The notes below the pieces were generated by a model. It was not told the origin of the DNA. It was given only the letters and a program-made list of their open reading frames with translations, and made no database searches. Below are positions 10,219 through 20,613 of a stretch of DNA of 64,000 nt, piece by piece; position 1 is the first letter of the stretch; the number at the start of each line of letters is the position of its first letter. The position numbers were made by a program, and so were the translations under genes. The stretch covers positions 20,529,913 to 20,593,912 of the forward strand of contig CM068547.1 of NCBI GenBank assembly GCA_035048495.1, given 5' to 3'. This stretch comes from Euptelea pleiosperma. Its lineage: Eukaryota; Streptophyta; Magnoliopsida; Ranunculales; Eupteleaceae.

Positions 10219-13200
10219 TGTCACGCCCCAAATCCGGATACCCAAATACGACCCAAAAATCCGTGGATCGACCCGTACCCGAACCCAGAGGTGATCCATG
10301 AATGTCCCCTAGTGGTCCAATTAGGTCAATTAGACTACTAAGGTTCATTCGAAAACCCACTAAGAAGAAAAGAAAAAAAAAAAAAAGAGTAGATGTAGGA
10401 AACAAATAATTTAAATAATTTATAATTCAAATAATTCAATCAATCAACTAAATATAAAGAGATGGAAGTGAGAACATACTCTCAATCAAAGGCTTACATG
10501 CCCGTGAAAATAAATAAATAATGTTATAAAATAATCAAATACAACTTTCTAAAGTATGGGATCGACTCTCAAATCCTCGTCGATCTCTTCGAATGCACCG
10601 GAGTCCTTCGTCTCAAAATCATCTCACGTACCCGGCTCCTCAAAATCTGAAAATAGTATCGGTGTAGCACCGTGAGCCGAGGCCCAGTAATACAACAGTG
10701 TGCATGGTATGATATCATACTATACAAGTTTTTAACCAAGGTATGCATCATCAATCGTATAATAAGGATGACATGAATATGATGGTGAATGCAAGTGAGT
10801 ACGGGATGCAAATGCAACTAGTACCCATAACCACATAGGGTCTCCATCTCCTTCCCGCACTGGGAGCGGTCTCATCGACCCATCTGCAGGATATAATAAC
10901 GTCTGGGGCCTTTCACCCTAGGGTACCGAACCCTGATTAATTGATAAAACCAATATAAACGTATATAATATACTTCAACCCCGTTCCCTTATGCACCCCT
11001 TATATGAAATGACGTGATGATCATGGTATGACAACAAGATGTACTAGGGTTACATGACATAAGCACACATGTATTTAACATTTAAATAAGAATACAAAAT
11101 GAACCAATGATCATTAAGAATAATAATATAGGAACGAAGTAGGGTTAACCATGAATAACATGTAACAATCACCGAAGCTCACGATCAACACGGATGAATA
11201 ATATAAGTGGAAATCACAAGACAATCCAACACACCATGGCCGAACCCTATGAGGGATCCATGACATAAGGTCGAACCCTAAAGAGGGATCCAAGACACTT
11301 GGCCGAACCCTATGAGGGATCCAAGACACATGGGTGGGATCCCCATGCATACAAGTATAGGTCAAACCATCTAGGTATAATAGTCAATAAGACATGACCA
11401 AAGATCATAATCAACATTGATGAATAATATAAGTGAAAATCGCAAGAAAATCCAACACGCCATGGCCGAACTCCATGAGGGATCCATGACACAAGGTCGA
11501 ACCCTAAAGAAGGATCCAAGACACTTGGCCGAACCCTATGAGAGATCCAAGACACATGGGTGGGATCCCCATGCATACAAGTATAGGTCAAACCATCTAG
11601 GGTTTAGTCAAACAACAAGGTTAAAGCCTTAATAGTTAATAATCATGACCGAACCACGAACAATTAATAGGTTTTTATAAAAAATGTACTGCATTATAAA
11701 AATCATAACTAAATAAATATGAATTAGAAAAATATAAACTCAATAGATTTTAAAAACTAGATTCACAGAGGTTTTAGAAAAAATAAATAGAAAAATATTC
11801 AGATTCAAAATATAGGTCAAAACTCTTAATTAATTGGGCCGGACAGAATTCGAGATACAGAAAAGTCCTGCACATTTAAAAACTCATAACTTAATCAATA
11901 TATATCGGAAAAATACAAACTCAAGGGTTCTAGAAACTAAATTGATAGAGGTATCTATCAAAAATAATAAAAAAAATATTTAGATTAAAAATATAGATCG
12001 AAATCTCAAGTGAAGTGGACCGTGTAAAATCTGAAATTCTGAGTTTTACAGAAAAGTCCAGCACGTTTGAAAAATCATAACTTAATCAATACAGATTAAA
12101 AAAATATAAGCTCAAAGGTTCTAGAAACTAGATTGATAAAGGTATCTGTGAAAAATAATTATAAAAATATTTGATTAAAAATATGGATCGAAATCTCAGG
12201 TAAATTAGACCGTATAACATCTAGAATTCTGGGTTTTACAGAAAAGTCGAGCACGTTTGAAAAATCATAACTTAATCAATACAAATCAGAAAAATATAAA
12301 CTCAAAGGTTCTAGAAATTAGATTGATATAGGTATCCATGAAAAATAATTAGAAAAATATTTAGGTTAAAAATATAGATCGAAATCCCAAGTGAATCGGA
12401 CCGTGTAAAATCTGAAATTCTAGGTTTTTTGGTAAAGTCATACAACTTAGAAAATTCATAACTTAATCAATAAAAATCAGAAAAATACAAACTAAACGGT
12501 TTTGGAAAATAGATTTAAAAAGGTATTTAGAAAAAAATAATATAAAAATATTTAAATCATAAAAGTACAACAAAAATGATAAGAACATAGTCATCCGTTA
12601 TAGGTACAAAATAGACCATGGCCAAACCCATCATGGTGGCCCAAAACAAAGATCAACCCAATAAGAATATAGTAAATATTATTAAAATTAATTTATAATG
12701 AGTATCAACCATTATCTAATGAAAGAAAAATAAATCTTGAAGAAAAACAAGTATAGGATGGATCAAGCGCACTTACCTTAAGGTTTCTTGAACTTTAATG
12801 AAAATCAAAAGTTTCTTCAAATTTGAAAGTTGTCGGATCGTCCTCTCCTCGGAGTATGTTCTTCAAATCGGAGTCCCCGTCAATTCTCCCTTCTTGCTCG
12901 AGTGCGATCAGTGCCCGGATGAAGGTTTAATGGAGCTTTCTCTATTCTTCAATGGTGTTGGGTTTTGTGAAAGCTTCTAAAGCTTTAGGATTTTTTATAA
13001 ATAGGTTTAGGGAAGGATTAGGGTTTCTATTTTAGTAAAAATCGTAACTATCAAAGGGATGACTTTTTCAACCCTCAAAAACTTATATTTTACACTACTA
13101 ATGGGTTAGAAATGGGCCCAAGGCCCATATACATCAATTAGGCTCATTTAAGAATATTATTAAGCCCAAAAGACCTTTAGATTGGCCATACGGCCCACCC

Positions 13201-13863
13201 AACACTCATAACACAAATAATTATAAATTAATTCAATCAAACTATATTATATAATTTAAAAGTTCATACAATAAGGTATTGACACATGTCACACACATAA
13301 ATCACAAAAACGTTCAAAACCCTAGAAAAGTGTCAAATGACATTGGAATGACCCGAAAGTGATTTGCGGGTCCCACGCTCCTATTAAATAAATAAAATAT
13401 AATTAAATATTATTTTTGAAAAATATGCCGAATGGTAGGAAGTTCAAAAATTATAAAAATACTGTTTTTGTCAAAATCTCTCAAAATCTTCCATTAGAGT
13501 TTTTATGTCTTAGAAAAGCTTCTAAATTTCACAGATAAGTTGATAAGGATAAAATAAGAATATTTTTGGAGTCTCGGGCCCACAAAATAATTTTTTTAAT
13601 AAAAGTTCTGGAATATTAGTTGCAGCAAGAAAAAGTCCCCTGCAAGTTATGATTCATTATTCTTAGCAGGAATTTTGCCCTAAAGAATGAATTTCAAAAA
13701 TAGCAGGTTTTTCAAAGTTGTCAGAATGAAATCAAATTAAATACACATACTCATACATGATATTAAACAATAAAAATAATAATAAGAGTCTGAAAAAGTT
13801 TCAGGTTTTCATTATTAGGTGAATTTACCATAATACCCTAGAACGAAAGTTCGGGGTATTACA
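10219..13863 (-). repeat. Element C middle LTR (LTR 2)
   Basis: It is 3645 bp. A middle LTR bordered by a PPT on one side and a PBS on the other is the signature of tandem elements sharing one LTR. At the two positions near 11474 and 12234 it agrees with LTR 3 and not with LTR 1. Confidence 0.95.
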
Positions 13864-14683
13864 ATCTACCCCCCTTAAAGAAAATTTCGTCCCCGAAATT
13901 CGAACCCACTCAAAGAAATTCTCAACCTAGTCTGTCACATCTGATTAGTCAACTAATCAATTCAGGCAAACCTAGTTAGATTGGTTGACAAACTTTATAG
14001 CTACACACAGTCAGATTGGTCAACTTAATCAATATAGTAAACCTAGCCAAACTGGTCATCTACATCAATCTAGTCCAATCCAGTCAAGTTAGTCATCTAC
14101 GTCTAGTCAACTTAACTATGCTGGTCAAACTAGTCAATATAGTCAACCTTAGTCAAACTGGTAAACTTGATCAATCTAATCGACCTAATCAGCTGGTAAA
14201 ACTAATAAATCTATCTTCCACTCAAATTGGTCATGCTAGTCAACTGGCCTACTAGTCAAAATAGTCAGACTGTCCAATTAAGATCATCTGAGGGTATAAT
14301 TCTGTCAACATACCATTCTGCCACGATCTCCTTGATAAGGTATGACAGTGTTAGGTTTTGCGACATTGTCAAACATAACATAAAATTAAGTATTATAATA
14401 ATATACTTACAAACAATAATACACAATCACTATTTATAAGTATTACAAACAATCAGAGTGCTCTAGATTATAGTGTTTCTAATGTATATACTAAAAAAGG
14501 TCACGGTCTCTATAACCAGAATGGACACATTAACCAGATCCCCTAATGGTCTCAATTCCGTGGGTCCTTAGGGTACTCTACTGACTGTGCTCTAATATCA
14601 TTCTATCATACACAACTCAATTATGCATAGACCCATTACACACAAATCCCTAGGTGTCTGAAGCCTAAGCTCTGATACCACTC
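13864..14683 (-). mobile_element. Element C internal domain 2
   Basis: A second 820-bp internal domain, with its PPT at 13864-13880 and PBS at 14669-14680. It has no coding capacity and the same short-unit degenerate repeats as domain 1. Confidence 0.95.
14669..14680 (-). other. Primer binding site (tRNA-iMet), copy 2
   Basis: The minus strand reads TGGTATCAGAGC next to the U5 end of LTR 3. As LTR 3 is the 5' LTR on the minus strand, this is the PBS used by a full-length transcript. Confidence 0.95.
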
Positions 14684-17600
14684 TGTCACGCCCCAAATCC
14701 GGATACCCAAATACGACCCAAAAATCCGTGGATCGACCCGTACCCGAACCCAGAGGTGATCCATGAATGTCCCCTAGTGGTCCAATTAGGTCAATTAGAC
14801 TACTAAGGTTCATTCGAAAACCCACTAAGAAGAAAAGAAAAAAAAAAAAAAGAGTAGATGTAGGAAACAAATAATTTAAATAATTTATAATTCAAATAAT
14901 TCAATCAATCAACTAAATATAAAGAGATGGAAGTGAGAACATACTCTCAATCAAAGGCTTACATGCCCGTGAAAATAAATAAATAATGTTATAAAATAAT
15001 CAAATACAACTTTCTAAAGTATGGGATCGACTCTCAAATCCTCGTCGATCTCTTCGAATGCACCGGAGTCCTTCGTCTCAAAATCATCTCACGTACCCGG
15101 CTCCTCAAAATCTGAAAATAGTATCGGTGTAGCACCGTGAGCCGAGGCCCAGTAATACAACAGTGTGCATGGTATGATATCATACTATACAAGTTTTTAA
15201 CCAAGGTATGCATCATCAATCGTATAATAAGGATGACATGAATATGATGGTGAATGCAAGTGAGTACGGGATGCAAATGCAACTAGTACCCATAACCACA
15301 TAGGGTCTCCATCTCCTTCCCGCACTGGGAGCGGTCTCATCGACCCATCTGCAGGATATAATAACGTCTGGGGCCTTTCACCCTAGGGTACCGAACCCTG
15401 ATTAATTGATAAAACCAATATAAACGTATATAATATACTTCAACCCCGTTCCCTTATGCACCCCTTATATGAAATGACGTGATGATCATGGTATGACAAC
15501 AAGATGTACTAGGGTTACATGACATAAGCACACATGTATTTAACATTTAAATAAGAATACAAAATGAACCAATGATCATTAAGAATAATAATATAGGAAC
15601 GAAGTAGGGTTAACCATGAATAACATGTAACAATCACCGAAGCTCACGATCAACACGGATGAATAATATAAGTGGAAATCACAAGACAATCCAACACACC
15701 ATGGCCGAACCCTATGAGGGATCCATGACATAAGGTCGAACCCTAAAGAGGGATCCAAGACACTTGGCCGAACCCTATGAGGGATCCAAGACACATGGGT
15801 GGGATCCCCATGCATACAAGTATAGGTCAAACCATCTAGGTATAATAGTCAATAAGACATGACCAAAGATCATAATCAACATTGATGAATAATATAAGTG
15901 AAAATCGCAAGAAAATCCAACACGCCATGGCCGAACTCCATGAGGGATCCATGACACAAGGTCGAACCCTAAAGAAGGATCCAAGACACTTGGCCGAACC
16001 CTATGAGAGATCCAAGACACATGGGTGGGATCCCCATGCATACAAGTATAGGTCAAACCATCTAGGGTTTAGTCAAACAACAAGGTTAAAGCCTTAATAG
16101 TTAATAATCATGACCGAACCACGAACAATTAATAGGTTTTTATAAAAAATGTACTGCATTATAAAAATCATAACTAAATAAATATGAATTAGAAAAATAT
16201 AAACTCAATAGATTTTAAAAACTAGATTCACAGAGGTTTTAGAAAAAATAAATAGAAAAATATTCAGATTCAAAATATAGGTCAAAACTCTTAATTAATT
16301 GGGCCGGACAGAATTCGAGATACAGAAAAGTCCTGCACATTTAAAAACTCATAACTTAATCAATATATATCGGAAAAATACAAACTCAAGGGTTCTAGAA
16401 ACTAAATTGATAGAGGTATCTATCAAAAATAATAAAAAAAATATTTAGATTAAAAATATAGATCGAAATCTCAAGTGAAGTGGACCGTGTAAAATCTGAA
16501 ATTCTGAGTTTTACAGAAAAGTCCAGCACGTTTGAAAAATCATAACTTAATCAATACAGATTAAAAAAATATAAGCTCAAAGGTTCTAGAAACTAGATTG
16601 ATAAAGGTATCTGTGAAAAATAATTATAAAAATATTTGATTAAAAATATGGATCGAAATCTCAGGTAAATTAGACCGTATAACATCTAGAATTCTGGGTT
16701 TTACAGAAAAGTCGAGCACGTTTGAAAAATCATAACTTAATCAATACAAATCAGAAAAATATAAACTCAAAGGTTCTAGAAATTAGATTGATATAGGTAT
16801 CCATGAAAAATAATTAGAAAAATATTTAGGTTAAAAATATAGATCGAAATCCCAAGTGAATCGGACCGTGTAAAATCTGAAATTCTAGGTTTTTTGGTAA
16901 AGTCATACAACTTAGAAAATTCATAACTTAATCAATAAAAATCAGAAAAATACAAACTAAACGGTTTTGGAAAATAGATTTAAAAAGGTATTTAGAAAAA
17001 AATAATATAAAAATATTTAAATCATAAAAGTACAACAAAAATGATAAGAACATAGTCATCCGTTATAGGTACAAAATAGACCATGGCCAAACCCATCATG
17101 GTGGCCCAAAACAAAGATCAACCCAATAAGAATATAGTAAATATTATTAAAATTAATTTATAATGAGTATCAACCATTATCTAATGAAAGAAAAATAAAT
17201 CTTGAAGAAAAACAAGTATAGGATGGATCAAGCGCACTTACCTTAAGGTTTCTTGAACTTTAATGAAAATCAAAAGTTTCTTCAAATTTGAAAGTTGTCG
17301 GATCGTCCTCTCCTCGGAGTATGTTCTTCAAATCGGAGTCCCCGTCAATTCTCCCTTCTTGCTCGAGTGCGATCAGTGCCCGGATGAAGGTTTAATGGAG
17401 CTTTCTCTATTCTTCAATGGTGTTGGGTTTTGTGAAAGCTTCTAAAGCTTTAGGATTTTTTATAAATAGGTTTAGGGAAGGATTAGGGTTTCTATTTTAG
17501 TAAAAATCGTAACTATCAAAGGGATGACTTTTTCAACCCTCAAAAACTTATATTTTACACTACTAATGGGTTAGAAATGGGCCCAAGGCCCATATACATC

Positions 17601-18329
17601 AATTAGGCTCATTTAAGAATATTATTAAGCCCAAAAGACCTTTAGATTGGCCATACGGCCCACCCAACACTCATAACACAAATAATTATAAATTAATTCA
17701 ATCAAACTATATTATATAATTTAAAAGTTCATACAATAAGGTATTGACACATGTCACACACATAAATCACAAAAACGTTCAAAACCCTAAAAAAGTGTCA
17801 AATGACATTGGAATGACCCGAAAGTGATTTGCGGGTCCCACGCTCCTATTAAATAAATAAAATATAATTAAATATTATTTTTGAAAAATATGCCGAATGG
17901 TAGGAAGTTCAAAAATTATAAAAATACTGTTTTTGTCAAAATCTCTCAAAATCTTCCATTAGAGTTTTTATGTCTTAGAAAAGCTTCTAAATTTCACAGA
18001 TAAGTTGATAAGGATAAAATAAGAATATTTTTGGAGTCTCGGGCCCACAAAATAATTTTTTTAATAAAAGTTCTGGAATATTAGTTGCAGCAAGAAAAAA
18101 GTCCCCTGCAAGTTATGATTCATTATTCTTAGCAGGAATTTTGCCCTAAAGAATGAATTTCAAAAATAGCAGGTTTTTCAAAGTTGTCAGAATGAAATCA
18201 AATTAAATACACATACTCATACATGATATTAAACAATAAAAATAATAATAAGAGTCTGAAAAAGTTTCAGGTTTTCATTATTAGGTGAATTTACCATAAT
18301 ACCCTAGAACGAAAGTTCGGGGTATTACA
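14684..18329 (-). repeat. Element C 5' LTR (LTR 3)
   Basis: It is 3646 bp, one A longer than the others (near 18097), with one further substitution near 17789. It ends at the TSD TCTTC (18330-18334), after which the interrupted LTR of element A resumes. Confidence 0.95.
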
Positions 18330-18912
18330 TCTTCCATCGGGCCGTTGAATCTCTATAGATCGCCATGTGATCTATCAATTCTATGCATCCGACCATCCGA
18401 TCATGCTACTGATCAGTCAATCATCCATCCTATCAACCACCCGATCTCCAGTGTAAAATATCAGTCCCTAAGGCAGGTTTGATTGTAGAGTAATGCCTCA
18501 GATTATTGATCGTGGCTGAGAGCGTAGAGCTCGATTTCCGAAGAAAAGAAAATACATCTTTCCTTGATGGGTATTTCAAGGGGAAAAATGCATTTTTCTC
18601 CCCTGGCAACCAAACGCACCCTAACCCACATCCATCGAGCCCAGTGGCCCACTATCCTTCTCACCTACCTTCTGGCCCATGGCCGATGCACTCTGGGCCC
18701 ACGATTTTGAGCATTCCCATTGGCCAACCACTGGCCGACTCGTGGCGTCATCCCTCGGCCAACCACTGGCCAACACGTGGCATCAGCTTTTGGCCTGGTG
18801 GTCATGGCCAAATAGCCCACGAGCCCAAGCCCGTAACCCACATCACTTTTCAAAAATAAAAATTAAAATAAAAAAATAAAAAATGAAAAAAAAAAAAATT
18901 TGAATTTTTTTA

Positions 18913-18951
18913 GAAACCGTGAGTTTCTAAGTGTAGAAACCCACGGTTTCT
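18913..18951. repeat. Inverted repeat in the LTR of element A
   Basis: GAAACCGTGAGTTTCTA and TAGAAACCCACGGTTTC form a near-perfect hairpin of about 17-bp arms. It recurs in the 3' LTR (27456-27494) and, with changes, in A2 (29306-29337). In A2 it lies directly upstream of the TATA box, so it is probably part of the promoter region. Confidence 0.75.
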
Positions 18952-19078
18952 ACTTAAGGGGAGGGTTGAAAAGCCCTCAATCTCTCTCTTGCTCCTGCTA
19001 TTTTTTTTTTCCTCTTGCTTCCTCTTCTGCTCCGCCCCTTCATCTCCGGCGAGCCACCACCGGACTGGTTCGCCGGCC

Positions 19079-19168
19079 TCTTCTTCTTCTTCTTCTTCTT
19101 CTTCTTCTTCTTCTTCTTCTTCTTCTTCTTCTTCTTCTTCTTCTTCTTCTTCTTCTTCTTCTTCTTCT
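19079..19168 (+). repeat. (TTC)n microsatellite, about 30 units
   Basis: A pure TTC run. The equivalent run in the 3' LTR (27622-27681) has about 20 units. It creates long Ser, Phe or Leu runs in three frames, which I do not regard as genes. Confidence 0.95.
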
Positions 19169-19212
19169 CCTCCTCTTCGTCTTCTTCGTCTTCTTCTTTG
19201 TCTGCACCGTCG

Positions 19213-19237
19213 CCGGAGTTGCAGACAGCAACTCCGG
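19213..19237 (+). repeat. CCGGAGTTGC hairpin, A 5' LTR copy 1
   Basis: CCGGAGTTGC, a 5-base loop, then GCAACTCCGG. It belongs to a recurrent hairpin in the A/B LTRs. The 3' LTR copy is at 27726-27750. Confidence 0.85.
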
Positions 19238-19390
19238 TCGTCTTCGTCACCACCACGAACAGCACCCCTTTCTTCCCCCTTTCTTTCCCCCTTCTTCTCC
19301 TCTTCCTCCTCCTCTTCCTTCTCCTTCTTCTTCTCTTTCTTCTGGCTTCTCTTCTTCTTCTTCCTCTTCTCTTCTTCTATTTTTTTCCTT

Positions 19391-19418
19391 ACCGGAGTTG
19401 CAGGTCTGCAACTCCGGT
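19391..19418 (+). repeat. CCGGAGTTGCAG hairpin, A 5' LTR copy 2
   Basis: Perfect 13-bp arms (ACCGGAGTTGCAG and its complement) separated by GT. The 3' LTR copy is at 27904-27931. The same hairpin occurs at 2575-2602 and 4740-4767 in A2-derived sequence. Confidence 0.9.
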
Positions 19419-20464
19419 GTTCATGGTGTTGACACCAGCAGCACGCTAATCGCTCCTACCGGTCCATCTTTTTCCATTCTCTCTCTTCACGGTGCTTTCC
19501 CTTGCACCACCAGCAGCTACTACACCCTCCACTGCCAGCCGGATTGGCTCTTCTCATTTAAGCTCCACCGCCTGCAACTAACGGACTGGTTTTGAGCCAG
19601 TCATCACCGGTCAACCGTGGCTCCAACCACGTCAACACCAGCCTAAAACGAACGGACTGCAAGCTTGCAGTCCGTGCTGCCCATTTCCCCCACCGCATGA
19701 GTTGCAGACCATCTCCTTCGTCGTCTTCACCACCACGTCTGCAACTCCGGGCGTACTAGCCACAACAACACCAGCCCATGAGCACCGCCGCCCTCCTTCT
19801 TCTTCTCTCTTTTCCGATCACCAGCGCACCTCCTGCGCATACCGCCTAGAGCTCCACCACAACTTCACCACCCCTTCCCTTCTCCTTCATCACCTCGTCA
19901 ACCTACAACACCTATCCATCCTTAGAGGAACCCACGAGCTCATCCCTCTAACCGATGCCTTGCAAGCTGGTCTACCTGGGATCGAACATCACCACCGGTA
20001 CTCTTCTCCACCACATGCAAATCTTCTCCAAGAATCACAAAGGGTACCAACTCTTGGGCCGAACAACTCCTGTGATGGGTTAGTATGTCAAGGGTAAACC
20101 ATTCTCTCTCATCTTTCTCTCTCTCCATGTTCATCTATTTTTCTCCCTCTCTTTCTCTTTTTATCTCTCTATTTCTCTCTCTCTCTCTAGACCTCTCTCT
20201 AGGATTAGATTTCTCTCTTCTTCTACCACTTTCTCTCTCTCTTTAACATTTTTCCAACTTTCTCTCTCTAGTTTCTCTCTCTCTAAACCTCTTTCTCTCT
20301 CTACATCCCTCTCTTATTAAAATGCTTTCTAGTTTAGTTATTTTGTTAGATTTTTGCTGTAAAAGACGATTTTGATTGAATAAAGTTGATTTGAATAAAA
20401 TTATGTTCCATTCTCTACAAAATTCCCGTCATTTTATGTTCATTATCGCGCTAACCCGACTAAT

Positions 20465-20597
20465 CCCGAGTGCGGATCGACATCCGACACGAATCCCTAT
20501 ACAAATCTATCAATTTTGCAGGATAATCGGATAAAAATTACAAATATGTTGAAGTTAGGGTTTCCGTAACCAACGACGCGGGAAAATCCTACTTTCA
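20465..20597 (+). repeat. Conserved U5 block of the A/B LTR family
   Basis: It begins CCCGAGTGCGGATCGACATC, contains CAATTTTGCAGGATAATCGG and ends at the LTR terminus. The first block is nearly unchanged in A (both LTRs), A2, B1, B2, B3 and B4, while flanking sequence varies. The GTGCGGAT and ATCCGACAC halves can pair with one bulge. Confidence 0.7.
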
Positions 20598-20599
20598 AA

Positions 20600-20613
20600 T
20601 GGCGCCGTTGCCG
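20600..20613 (+). other. Primer binding site of element A (tRNA-Asp)
   Basis: TGGCGCCGTTGCCG, starting two bases after the LTR end, is complementary to the 3' end of plant tRNA-Asp(GUC), which ends CGGCAACGGCGCCA. The match stops after 14 bases. This PBS type is common in Athila and Tat elements. Confidence 0.9.

Larger units (their letters stand above)
5754..18329 (-). mobile_element. Element C: triple-LTR, coding-free LTR retrotransposon
   Basis: On the minus strand it runs TGTAATACCCC...GGGGCGTGACA, with a TSD TCTTC at 5749-5753 and 18330-18334. It consists of three near-identical 3.65-kb LTRs separated by two 820-bp internal domains with an exact period of 4465 bp. Each internal domain has a tRNA-Met PBS at one end and a PPT at the other, which fixes the orientation as minus. 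No ORF of any protein family is present. The LTR is much longer than the internal domain, so this is a long-LTR, short-interior non-autonomous family. A single TSD pair flanks the whole array, so the extra unit arose with or after one integration. Confidence 0.95.
5101..20597 (+). repeat. Element A 5' LTR (interrupted by element C)
   Basis: The LTR is 5101-5753 plus 18335-20597, 2916 bp in all, against 2886 bp for the 3' LTR. The 30-bp difference is explained by the TTC microsatellite alone (about 30 versus 20 units). The one substitution I noticed is near 19750 versus 28269. U3 contains a tRNA-like block (5548-5601), an inverted repeat around 18913-18950 and two hairpins in the transcribed part. 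Confidence 0.95.

Noticed and set aside
5754..18329. CRISPR array or satellite in the 4465-bp periodic region
   Set aside because: The repeats have LTR ends, PBS, PPT and a TSD, which identifies a retrotransposon array.
18900..19595. Long ORFs with Leu, Ser, Phe or Lys runs (also 27443-28108)
   Set aside because: They are produced by the (TTC)n microsatellite and CT-rich LTR sequence; all frames are open there and the length changes between the two LTRs.
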